Shown here piece after piece: positions 23,001-34,882 of a stretch of 64,000 nt of DNA. Origin of the DNA: Marchantia polymorpha subsp. ruderalis. Taxonomy: Eukaryota > Streptophyta > Marchantiopsida > Marchantiales > Marchantiaceae. The DNA is taken from positions 30,444,501 through 30,508,500 of the forward strand of contig AP031352.1 in assembly GCA_037833965.1 (NCBI GenBank), given 5' to 3'. Both the position numbers and the translations under genes were made by a program. The notes below the pieces were generated by a model. It worked only from the letters and a program-made list of their open reading frames with translations, was not told the origin of the DNA and ran no database searches. Position 1 is the stretch's first letter. Each line of letters begins with the position of its first letter.

Positions 23001-26000
23001 GGCGGCAACTTCAAATCTCACAAGCAAAGCAGGGCTGTGCCAGTGAGCTCAAATCTCTTTGGATGTGAGAGAGAGGTGGGACTCATGACATCAATTATGA
23101 ACTCTTGATGATCGGATACCGACTGCAATTTTGAAGTTCATTCGCTCCTACACCTGTCCCAAGATGTCTACCAAAGACATGGCTAACCGGCTTGCGGGTT
23201 ATGCTTGAATGATGTCATCTCGAGTCGGCACAGTAACAGCAAGCGTTGGGCTTGTGCCTACGGGCGAAGACCGTCGTCTCTAACCTCCAATGCTGCAATC
23301 TATGCATCAACGGAACAGGGTGGAATTTGTAAGGTGATCGTTACATGATGACACATCGGTGACACTCAGCGTTGGGAATGAGACGTCATGTTGGCCAAGG
23401 ACAGTACACCGGTTGCATCATGGAAGCCACAACCATCCTGGATTCGCCAACTTTTCGAGGACGAGGAAGAACGGATGCAATGGAAGCAGTGTCTACTCTC
23501 TAGGTTTCCATTTGTTCCTCTTCGTGCCCGATGGAACATGTACTGCCTCGTCTTTAAATAGCTGAAATCCGTTGTTTGATTGTCTTCATCATCGTTCCCA
23601 TAAAGCACACGCTTCAGACATTACTTCGCTACAAATTCGGGTCCGTAATTTGGCCTGTTTTTGTCGTGGGTCATTTTATGCCGATTTGTTTATTTGCGTA
23701 CCGTCATCTTTTGTCTTTAGAGCCGAACTTCACTCGTGAGTGAGTGAGTCGTGTATCTAGATCACATGTATGACTGCACGATACCCTGGTGTCTTTTCAT
23801 ATGTGTACAGTATATACTTTGGCCAAGCTCATCCTTGTGATTCAGGAGCTACTTTTTCTTACATTTTTTTCAAAACCTGCACAGTTCTTAGCACGCAGTT
23901 CATGCTACAATCGAACACATATTGATCAAGATATTTATGGAAAACAAAACATCTACAATAAACTTTCACGAACGCCTTTTAAAACTTCATGGAACTTCGA
24001 GGACTGCATTTGCTGTTCTTCCCAATCCACAGCTCGCTAACCATTGGCAGGACATGTAGTGACAATAAAACTCTCATAGTGACTTTAGCCTGCAAATCTT
24101 CCAGCAATGTAGTGCCAAGGAAAAGTTTCAGATTTTTCATGATCTTGCATTGGTAGTGGCACGGAACGTTTTTCAAAGGTTGCAAATCGACCACAGATAT
24201 ACAATTTGGAGATATACTACTCCACCCGAGTACAGGCAAGTCCGAATCTTTTTAAACACACAAGGACGGTTAGAAACGTGGACTTGGCGTTTTTATTCCT
24301 ATTTTAGGCAAATATGGTACTTGATGAAAGATATGAATGATGTGCTTTTTTCAACAACTTTCGAAGTTTTGAAATATATTTTTAAGAACCAAAATGGTAT
24401 TGTTACTGTTATCGAAAAATCTATTTTTTACATTTAAGGCATTAGTATCACCCAATTGATGAATACATATAAGAAATACATTTACAAATATGTAATGTTC
24501 AAAGGAAATTCTAAAAATTTCTAATTTTAAAATATTAAATATAAGAAAAATCTGAAAATCAAGGTTTGATACATTTTTTGAAAAATGAGAATAAAAATAA
24601 TAATACAATAGACAATTTGAATCATTGTCCGGTCTATAGACTTGTAATAACAAGTCCATAGCTTTAACAATGAAAAATCACATAACTATTTACACCAAAA
24701 CAACTAGTGTTGTACATGAATACATGTTGCATCATGTGGGTACATTTTTTAAATCCCATCCAAAAAGAATTCATATACTCTAAACTTACATCCGAATCCC
24801 TTCCATATCAGATTTCACATGAGCTTCCGTTGGATCTTTACAAGATTTCCCATTTTGCGAACGAGTTGGACAAATGTTATTGTTGGTCCAAAAAGTTTGT
24901 AATAAATAGTAATTTTTTGTATCTCTTCGAATAAACACATTACAAGACTGCAGGTTAGAACAACTCCGACCGTATGCTCGTGGGTTGACGGCATTCGTCG
25001 TGACACTCTCTTCTTTATCACCATCTCGTGAACAGTTCATCCTTCCAGCGCTTAACCTCTAGTTAGTGCACCCTCTATTTAAATTGGACATATGGTTCAT
25101 CGATGTGAAACACGTGTTGACGATCACATTATACGCCCTTCAGTCCTGCACTAGAGCTATCTCGCGTTAGGTACTGTTAGGATTCTAACCTTGCTGAGGA
25201 TCTAGACTTTGTCTTTTCTTCTTCCTCATGACTTATACACTAGATCCACAATTCATTCATCCTTGTCAATATGTACCCGGATCTGCATGAAATGTCGAGA
25301 ATAATAGCTCTCTTAGAAGGTCAAATAGGAAACTGCAAGAGGCTGTGTTCTTTTCAAAAGAAGATTGACGACCGTCTTGAGTAGAATTTGTTGATCATGT
25401 TTTATGCAGATGTGTTATCATGGATCTTCTTTTGCTGATCTTCTTTGTACAAATCGTGCCCGAATTGCATTTGTTGGTGTGTTTTCAGCAATCAATGTGC
25501 GTAGTGCATCAAGGCTTCACATGATATTTTCGTATTGCAGATCCCGCGAGCGCATTGATGCGCTCAGAACTCTTTGGAAGAATTTTGCGGATTACAAATA
25601 CCCAATATGTACTAGCTACACATGAATTTGAAAGATGAAGAATATATAGAATGTAAGTTGTATGACTGTAGAATGTGCTATTCCTAGACGTAAGACATGT
25701 ATGACTTTAAAAGTGAAACTTGTATGTGAAAACTGTGCATGCTTTCTAGATAAATAATTAGTGATATATACACTACAATGAAATTATAGAAGGTTCTACT
25801 TGCAACTGGAGAAAGAAGGTTTGGACAACAAAGAAAACTGGACCAAGAACAATTACTATTTCTATTGTATGATATGTTACAAACATGTACAAAATCAACT
25901 TTTGATGGTAAGAGAAGATCTACTATACCATGTTTAAGCGAAAAGTAATAGAAAGAAAAATGTTAGATGCGGAGAAAAAAATTTGGCATATATCTCATAT

Positions 26001-26460
26001 AAAACATACACCCACGAGATAAATCTGAACTGAAAGTCAAAAGTCAAAGTGATCAATGTGTAGTCTACGTACCACAAAATGACGCTGATGTAGTGGAGTA
26101 CAATCCAATTGAAACACTAACAATCAACACCAGAACAATAAAAAAATATCACAATGTCATATAAATAAAATCAACAATTCAAAATACAACTAAAATTAAA
26201 CTTACGTCATATTTGATTGTCACAAACGTGTTATCCAACGCAAGAGAAGAAAAAAAACCAGGATCAAATTTTGATTGGATCAACATGGCCAAGAAGGTTG
26301 ACTCCGTAGACAGAGACCTCTCCTTCCCTTTAACTCTTAGTTGCGTCTAGGCATATCCATGTCTAAAACCTAACCTAAGTTATCTCATAAGCAAAAAATT
26401 CACAATCAACATATTCATCAACCTAAACTCTTATAATCAAATCGATCAAGAAAAAACAAA

Positions 26461-26580
26461 GATACTTTGAATTTCATCAAATCTACCAAAAAGAAACTGA
26501 ATTATTTTGAACTTCATCAAATCAACCAAAAAGAAACTGAAATACTTTGAACTTCTTCAAATTAACCAAGAAGAAATAGA
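26461..26580. repeat. 40-bp tandem repeat, three full copies
   Basis: Units 26461-26500, 26501-26540 and 26541-26580 are each exactly 40 bp and share the pattern ATACTTTGAACTTCATCAAA followed by an ACCAAAAAGAAACTGA end. A degenerate half unit precedes them at about 26441-26460. Units 2 and 3 differ at about seven positions. Confidence 0.9.
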
Positions 26581-27016
26581 AAAAGTATGAGTATGAAACC
26601 ACAACATGCAAACTCGAGTGCTACATCTTGAGTGAAATAATTTTCCAATACGCACGAAGCGATCGACAACGACCAACATACAAGGCAAACCCAAATCTAC
26701 TGCCCGAACATATTCTCAATTTGAACTGAAGTTTATCATGCTCTTTGATAGTTTGATAATTTTTGTATTTAAACACAATCAAAGACCGGTTACTCAACAA
26801 CAAGGAGTGATTCTAGCATAGTAAATTCCTCGACAAGATAACTCTCGCCAACAGCAAAAGTGACATTTTACTCTAGTTTGCGTCAGATACTACTGATAGT
26901 CTTCCCAAATTTCTAATATCTTCTTTTTTCTTGGTTTCATGTCTGACACTGACAAAATCTAGCTAGACTGTATATATAATAGAAACTCTTCGACGAGAGC
27001 AATTCCAGAAAAAATT

Positions 27017-27373
27017 CAATTCTAATCACCGTGAAAAATCTTATGCAATATCGTACGCCAACTTGTTTAAAAACATGAAGACATGTTTTTCACTAAACGC
27101 ACACAACTAGCTTGCTTGCAAACTCGACTGAGTCCAATCTAGCTTGCTCCGTATCGAAGTTCCAAAGTTTCATGACAGTTTCGTGAAGTTCCAGCACAAA
27201 ATTTGGAATAAGAAAGAGAGCGCGCGAAATGTTAACCTAGATTACGGTGACGATGAAACCCTGGATGACGATGATATTGTGAAGTTCAATTTAAATCCCG
27301 TGAAAAATCTTGTGCTATTTTGTACGCGAACCTGTTTAAAGACATGGAGACATTGTAATTCAACGCACACAAC
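27017..27373. repeat. Direct duplication of an 85-90 bp block
   Basis: 27017-27109 and about 27287-27372 share CGTGAAAAATCTT, TGTTTAAA-ACATG-AGACAT and AACGCACACAAC in the same order, at roughly 75-80% identity, spaced about 270 bp apart. Confidence 0.75.
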
Positions 27374-30300
27374 GATGACCCCGCAAACAATGAACGTTGC
27401 CGTCAGATGGAATACGGTCGGGGTTGATTTAGCCAAAAGTGTTACAAGCATCACATATATGATATACTAGTAGAGATCGTACTTACTCACTTTAATTTCA
27501 ATTTCGTGTGTGCTTTCTTATTTTACCCTAAGATTTAAACGTGAAGTAAAATCTTTTTGAATATACATCTCATTACAAATGGAATTTTTCTTACAATAAA
27601 TTAGTATAGAGGTGAATGATTGTTGAATGAAATTTGGAGTACATCTTCTTGAATTCTTAGATAAATTGAAAGAATATTAATAATAGAATATTTCTAATAT
27701 AGATACATTTAAGATATAATGATATATTTTAGATTATTGGGAAAGATGAAAACAAAACTATTTCATCATATTGATTATTGCCAAAAAATAAGTAGTGTCA
27801 CGAATCCAAAGAAACTTTTACATTCTTGAATTTATGGTATTTCAATTTGTATCTAGTTAATACAATCTTGAAGAATAGCTTATTCCAGGATAGTACTATA
27901 TTTTCACTTTTTAGTATTTTGAGTAGACACAAATTAGAATGAATAGAGTTTGGACTTAGGCGGAGGTTGCTCAATGGGACCTGGGATAACTAACCTAACG
28001 TTCATCTAACCCAACGGAGGGTGACAGTCAGCGAAAGAAGTACAGAGGAGTGAGTGGAGATCTCAAGACCCGATATCTAAGCTCTTACACGAGGCAGGGG
28101 GAGGGGGAGGAGGTGCGCGCTCAACATTTCTCCTCGAGGTCTTTTTGTAAAGAGTTGGTGAAAATCTCATAATGTGGGAAGACTGAAGGGAAGGCTAATA
28201 TTAGAAGATCTCGCTATTCGATTTGCCCCTGCACAGCACCAGACAAGCAGTTGTTCCATACCAACTTCATTGATTGTTATACAAATTGCCCCCGATTTTG
28301 CCGTCATTCCGTAGATCGATCCCACGGAGAGCAAGCACCTGCAAGGAACTTGAGCAGAAAATGACTTCTGTTATCATCGCAAGGTAAGATTGGTGTAGTA
28401 CTCCAAGGATTGTTGCGGGCAAAACGCAAGGTCATGCGGAAGGCATATCCCAAATACACCTTCCACCAGAAGTGTGATTTCAAAATTGAAGTGTCCCAAA
28501 GTCATTTGTAATCGGAAGAGCAGCGATCCGAATTGGACTATGAATACCCAACCTGTAATCCAGATCGAGTAAATTATTGGAAACAAGGATGGAACACTAC
28601 TTCTGAAGTCCATTCTTGTGGATGCGGCTAAATCAATCAAGCAACAATGGAGACGTTCGGTAACAACCTGCCTTTACTAAAAATTTTTCATGTCGAGCAA
28701 AGGGGTTCCGATTTTGCAGCATGTTTCACACCACCATGAGCTCAAGACGGATGCGAGCCCGACAGAAATCTTGTGCTAAGAAAGGCTTTCTACCAGGGTG
28801 ACATCACAAAGTGCAACATTTAAGGAAATTAATGGCCATGAGTCGCTCTCACAAAGTCCCGGCTGGGCCAAGTTTAGGGACTGTCTGTAGATAAGCATCG
28901 ACGAAGAGAAGTGGCCATGGTGTGTTTACGAGACTACAGTACTTGTTTTTTACCCCAGGGGTCGAGGCCCGTCTTGGTCGCACGAAGTTTAGCACACAGA
29001 TTCGGCCCCGTAATTGTTAGGCTGCAGGCTCTGTGTCTTGAGCTGCGTACGTCGTAGACTGCAAGGTCGACCAGCCCAGCTTGCTTTCGACAGCAGGCCG
29101 GAGATCATGGTTACGAGGTAAGTTCATCAGAAGCTCACGAAGCCAACAATCGTCCGACTGCTAAATCACTTCCTTTCACTGTTCACGCTTTTCATTTTCA
29201 TTATTTCTCTGTAGTCTGCTTCGGTACTCCATGCCTGTGAAATTCTCAATTATGAAATTGAGCCTGTGTCGCTGACTCGACCCGCATAATCCTGTGATTT
29301 GAATTCAGGCTTGGATTATCAGAGTCGTATCTCGTAGCTCGGCCGCAGTCATTTATCACAAGCATCGTTGCTGACAAAATTGCATTCACTTCCTGCCCTT
29401 GTAAGCAATTGGACTTGATTGCGAATTTCGATTTATGTATACGTCGGCGATCGAATCTTCGAGGTAAAATCTTCATGCCCGTATAGATGACAAGTCGCTG
29501 AGGCTGCCGACTTAGTCTCTGTGTCGTGTTACAGATTCTTCTCTGAAATAGTAAAGCAGAGTCTCTTGGATTTGTTAATCAGCGTTTGGTCCTCCATGGG
29601 CTCTATTACGTATGTACATTGCTCTCTTACTGCTCATAGTCAAGTTCTTTCAGGGCTCAAAGCTGGAATAGTGCACCAGAGCTAGTGAATTATCACTCTG
29701 ATTGAAGCCCACAGCTGATCATTTTCCACCACACCAGCTTTTCCCTCGATTGCGTAGTCTTCTCCAGTGATAGATACTGAATGTCGTTTGTATGTCCATA
29801 TCTTCTGACTTTGAAACCTGACTACTATAACCAGAAATTCCTGTGAAATGTCAATTCGCAACGTGATATATTGTTAGATGAGTGGTCATGCACACCAGTG
29901 TGAAGTTGAAAGTACTACATGACCTACTGTTCTCATTTGAGTACCTCAAACTGCTAGAAAACTAATCGTAAGGGGTGAAAGAAGTTATTTCATCAGAGTC
30001 CTTAAGAAGCTTCAGTGATGTGAAACACGACAGAGGCAACAAGAAAAAATATTTCTGACCTTCGTCAGCCTGGAGAAGTACGTATAAAAGGAATCCGGCT
30101 CAGAGTCACGCTGAAAAAATATTCTGGTATAACAGTCTGGGTTAAGCCCATCACCTGATACCTTTGCATTTAAATGGACTAGTAGATATCTCATATTTTA
30201 GCCTGATAACGTATTATTTTATGAGGCTAAATATGTCAAAGATTGATATACAGCTCGAAACAGTTTGCGGTGACTGCAAAAGGGACATGTCGACTGCCGA

Positions 30301-30766
30301 AAAAAATGCAGCCTAGTTCGATGTTACTCTGTTCGGAATTTAATATTCGCAACGATGAGGTCCAGTAGATGGTGATAAGTAATGCAACTGTGAGAAACCT
30401 GGGCTGTCCATTGTTATCTTAAAAATGAGTTGATTTGGAAAGGAGTTTGTGCCTATATTCTTGAACTTAAAATGCACTTGTAATATCCATGAGATTAAAG
30501 TCTCAAACTTATTAGAAACTAATGCATGTCTTCTTTGAGTTTGCAGCAGATTGGTGCGTAGGCTACTGACAAATTGAGGGAGCATTGTGAGATTTAACCT
30601 TGTCATTCCCTTGACATATGTTCTGTTCTGTATTGAGCTTTCTGTGGGCCCATATAAGGGCTACAGAGGTGCTTGTTCCATCAAACCAAGTCTCAGCGAA
30701 TGGCTTGATGCTGAATGAGGTTTATGATGCATTCGTCCTTCTGATGGAAGTTGTCAATTTTGTTTG

Positions 30767-31871
30767 ATGGATATCATAGGTTTCAATTGCGTTCAGAAAA
30801 GGAGGTCAACTGGAAGCATAATTGCATTTGCTTGGAGATGGAACGACGAAGAAATAGCGGAAGATGCTCTTGGAGTGAGCTTCCACGAGGGCGTGAAGCT
30901 GTTCAACGCTGGAGAGTACTACCAATGTCACGATGTTCTCGAAAGTCTGTGGAATGACGCTCGAGAACCACAAAGAAGTATACTACATGGAATACTCCAA
31001 TGCGCTGTGGGACTGTACCACCTCCTCCATCAGGTAATCAGAATCTTTTCTTCTTCATAAACAGGGTGATCAAAACAACTGAGGATAACCAATTGGTATG
31101 ATTTGATGTTTCTGTTATAGTGACAAGATGCTCTTTCATGTTTGCAGAATCACAGGGGAGCCATGGTTGAACTGGGGGAAGGCTTGACTAAACTACGGCG
31201 TGTTGGTTTCGTCAGTGGGCCCCTCCATGATTTCGAGCAAGAAGCATCGGCTGTACTGGAATTCATATACAACACTCAACTGGAACATGCTGCTTGTGAG
31301 TCACTGTATCTCAACTTCTCCATGTGTCTCTGCCTAACCCTTACCTCCTGTCATTACTTGTTAAAGTTTACCGTATTTGGCTCTACTTTATGTGCAATCA
31401 TTCTGCCTGTATTTATTAAATAAATAACTTTGTGTGTACAACTAAAACCCAACATCTCGTGGAAGGGGATATAGTCGCTTATAGCATCATAATGATGCTA
31501 TAAGCGACGAACAATTGAACTTCCATTCAATGGTGTCTGGATGGAAGTTTCCAACACTGGTTCAATGGTGCCATCAATACTGCAAGTGGACGACAGAAGG
31601 TATAAACTTTGCTGTCTCTCTTGTTCAAAACGCAGGTTCTGATGACATCTGTATAACCATGGATGGATCCGAGCAATCTTATCGACTTCTAGGCAACTTT
31701 GGAGCAGGTCAAGTTCTTTATAAACTAGCGGAAGAAGGTGATGGTCTTCACATCCATTTCATATCTCAAAGGTCGAGCACTGCACCAGGAGAGTTCGCAG
31801 CTCTCTCTCCTATCAGGGTGAAGGTCCCCGTATTACAAGCAGCAGAAGAAGATTTATACGCGTTGAGTTGA
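30767..31871 (+). CDS. DUF309 domain protein, probably plastid-targeted
   Basis: Three exons, 30767-31033, 31148-31295 and 31636-31871, join in phase to encode at least 216 residues. Residues about 39-105 carry the DUF309 signature: FHEGVKLFNAGEYYQCHDVL with the central His55-Asp56, then LHGILQCAVGLYHLLHQ and NHRGAMVELGEGLTKLR. The C-terminal part (CITMDGSEQSYRLLG...GQVLYKL) is the extension seen in plant members. DUF309 proteins are small all-helical proteins of unknown biochemical role; plant copies are generally chloroplast proteins. ATG 30767 is the only in-frame Met upstream of the domain in this exon, but the 38 residues before the domain are not a clear transit peptide, so an upstream exon is likely. 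Intron 2 contains a perfect 16-bp hairpin. Confidence 0.88.
31474..31508. repeat. Perfect inverted repeat, 16-bp arms, 3-nt loop
   Basis: GTCGCTTATAGCATCA, TAA, then TGATGCTATAAGCGAC, inside intron 2 of the DUF309 gene. Confidence 0.96.
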
Positions 31872-34039
31872 GTCTCCTGTAATTGTTCACATCTGGTTCC
31901 ATAATCCTTGCTGTTGACTTGAACGTTGGTGCGTTTTTTTATTCTTACCTAGATAACGGGTAATGTATCATTGGATGGATGTGAACCTGATAGAGAATTA
32001 ATGTGTAAGCTTACCTCTAATATATGGATTATGTAAACATAACAAACGGAGATCGAATGTCAGAAATTCTGATGGGGTTGAAGCAGAATAATCGTTATCA
32101 GAACTCTCAAGAACACAAGAGGGTGGTAGATTTTCCTCTGCGCAACAATGGCCTACTCAAAAAGACACGACTTTACAACTTACCTCTCGATGCTGCCAAG
32201 AATGAAATGACTGTATATTCCAAGAGATTGAGATACGTATTTCAACACGTAGATCTCTCAGAAATAAAGTGGTCCCTGTCATCGTTTAATTCTTCGAAAA
32301 ACACTTCTTGTATTAAATTCTACTCCATTGTCTTCCTCGTTTTGAACTTTACACGTTTGGACCTGATTGCTTAGCCTCCAGGTGTTAAGATAGGCACTGA
32401 GAAAGTAAACGCTGCTGACTAAGTAACCAGGACAATTCGAGTTTCCACTTTGAGGTCCAGAGGGTTCTATTCAGACATCGATAGCAGTCTCCAACTTGTC
32501 GTTAGGATCCTTCTCTTAGTCTTGTATTATGAAATTATTTACGATGATATATACCATATGCAATGGAAAGAGATGTCGTCAACTGTCTGCTGCATTGACT
32601 ATGTATTAACTGTGTCTTATAATACTACCCCTCTGATTAATACGGACCTTATCCATTGAATTTTAATGTATACTCTGTTCTAACATTGGATGGAGGAAAT
32701 GATTTCCATCCAATTGTGTTTGCACTCTGACTGTCACTAAGAATTACGAGTTACTGTCACTGTCATTAAGAATTGCGGTTTAAAGCGAAGTTCTGATAAT
32801 AATTTCCCGAACCATGTCCATATTTAGTTGTCGCTATATATTCGCAGTATTTGACAGAGGACGCGATTGTCGACTCTGTAGATTTTGAACACAAAGGAAC
32901 TTCAGCAGTGTACATCACGTCAACTCCAACAGACTCGTACTGTCTAAGTCTATAGTACAGGCAGCTGTCACGTAACCACAAATAACAGTTCTGTTCTCAT
33001 GGTTTCTCATGAGGATAATAATATTACATTTTTCTTCTTCAGTGGATAGAATCTAGAAAATTCCATATTCAGAACTTCTACCTGTAACTTGGTACTAACG
33101 AAACTATCTGGAACAGTGAAAGATTCAATATTTTACTAGTTCTAACTTAAGATCTGAAGTTCTGAAGCATGATTTCTGGGCTGCTTTCGCATTTACACGG
33201 AGTTGTGTATTATATTCTCGCACAATTTCAGAATACAAATCTCAGACATTTAACAAGGAGTTGACAAGAGATTGACTAGTTCTTCCACTTTATCTCACTG
33301 CATATAAATAGGCGTCAGCACTTCAAGGCCACTACAATATGTGGCAGAAACGGAACTTCAACCTAGTCATTCATAAGCACTAAAGCCTTGAAAATGGTTA
33401 ACAGTGAGGAACGAATGCCATTAACATTTTATGTCTAGAAGAAAACTGATTACAGTTATCTGCTATTCTCGCGGATTAGGTTTGATTATGCTCGGGAAAA
33501 ATAAAGGGTTAGACCCCATCAAACCGATCAAACAAAAGATCAAATCGAAACCAGTGTGAGGCCTCAAAACTGTCGTGATGAAAGACTTATTATATTTTTC
33601 TGACACACAAACTATGTAGATTAATTTTATCTGTAAATAATATGAACGCTTGATGTTCCAAACTTGATTGATATACCAAAGATCCATATATAAAATAGAT
33701 TACATTTTTGTCTAGAGACAGCCATACACCATGTCGCCTAGGTTCTATCTCATTCCTTTATATAACATTGATGTCCAATTCCATAACTATATGTAAATCC
33801 AAATCTTGACGAAAATTACAAGATCTTTTTGCTTCCATTTATGCACTGATGACACCCGGCACCTCACACCCCCGAGAAGACAAGATACTCATGTCGGAGA
33901 CCCACATTAAAAAAAAATCCTTGCAAAAGCCACAAATCCAATGTACTCTAATAAGCTAGGAAATTAAATCAACAACGAACAATTAATAAGCCAAAGACTC
34001 AGTCTGAAGCAAACCTAAAAGCTGTCGATTAAAAAGGAC
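31872..34039. other. DUF309 3' flank and intergenic DNA
   Basis: An ATG frame of 116 codons at 32024-32374 (+) begins MDYVNITNGDRMSEIL and ends with a hydrophobic run (KFYSIVFLVLNF). It lies where the DUF309 3' UTR should be and matches nothing I know. The remainder is AT-rich and featureless. Confidence 0.4.
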
Positions 34040-34882
34040 GCACTTTGCCCGCATACCTGATCTCGATGTTCCAAGCTCGTTGGCGTCTTCTGAGGCAGTG
34101 CTCAGTAACTGCGGATGTAACAAAACCCGACCACGTCCAGACAAACGGGACGGACTGCAGCCGACGATGTGGGAACAACCGGAAGCGCCGTCCGTCTGTC
34201 CGTCCGTCCATCCGCGACCGCCCAGCAGTTACCGAAAAGCGCCAGCCGCAGCCAGTCGCATCTCGCCGCTCGCCCCAATGGGAGCGTCGCTTCCGACAAC
34301 GTGGCGCTCGCCGATTGGTTTGAGCCCGAGTCCGAGGCCAGCGTGCACCGGAAGGCTTCCGTGGCGAGCACCGCAAGGCAAGGCAATGCGTCCCAGGGGC
34401 CGAGCGAGCAAGCAACCCTTCGCTTCTGTAGTCGTCGTCGTCGTCCTCCGTGGCCTCTGCAGCGAATTGGCGGTTGTATGATGCTCGAGCGATTTGCGGA
34501 GTTTGTTGGGGTTTTGTTCTCGCGCGGCAGCTCGGGGTTTGGGGCTGCGAATTGCGCATCGCGGGTCGTGGCGGGGGGGATTCGCTCGTGATTCTTCTCG
34601 TGGGTTTTAGGCCTTGCGTGCGATCATTCTCCTTCGAGGCTTTCGTGCGATTCTGGGTTGGAAGGTTTCGGAGGCTGGCCGGCGGCTGGAGTGGAGTAGA
34701 GAGGCGGAGGAAAGTCTGGAAGAGTTCCAGGGTTTGGAAGTCGACGACGATGGAGAGGGTCGGAGAAAGCCTGGGATTTTGAGGATCCTGAAGATTTTTG
34801 CAGATCGCGTCGCTTCCGATTCTTGCAGCAGCAGTCGTCGTCGTCGTCGTCGAGAGGGGGGGCGTTTGTGGAGCTTCCGGCC
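34040..34882 (+). promoter_or_regulatory. CpG-rich promoter / 5' leader of the RBM34-like gene
   Basis: A sharp rise in G+C with CCGTC and GTC/TCG trinucleotide runs (about 34200 and 34835) directly upstream of the first ATG. Long overlapping frames on both strands here are a by-product of the composition. No TATA box stands out. The start of transcription cannot be placed. Confidence 0.4.

Larger units (their letters stand above)
20464..24000. other. Upstream flank of the HMA gene and gene-poor DNA
   Basis: The first 700 bases are GC-rich and probably include the HMA promoter and 5' leader, transcribed leftwards. A minus-strand frame at 22479-22877 preceded by a TTGCAG acceptor reads KTGKLFYSRVSLLDLMIPIA with a possible membrane segment, but it starts at GTG and I cannot identify it. 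Poly-C and hairpin features are listed separately. Confidence 0.4.
24001..30766. other. Long gene-poor stretch
   Basis: Mostly AT-rich from 24.3 to 27.9 kb, mixed afterwards. Short frames occur: a 37-codon ATG frame near 25271, an acidic frame at 27144-27470 (LDYGDDETLDDDDIVKF), a hydrophobic minus frame at 28374-28640 and an ATG minus frame at 29246-29476. None has family signatures. Repeats at 26.5 and 27.0-27.4 kb are listed separately. Transit-peptide exons of the DUF309 gene may be hidden in the last kilobases. Confidence 0.4.

Noticed and set aside
34029..34559. 176-codon minus-strand frame in the RBM34-like 5' region
   Set aside because: Arg/Ser/Pro-rich product of a CpG-rich leader; overlapping frames are open on both strands.
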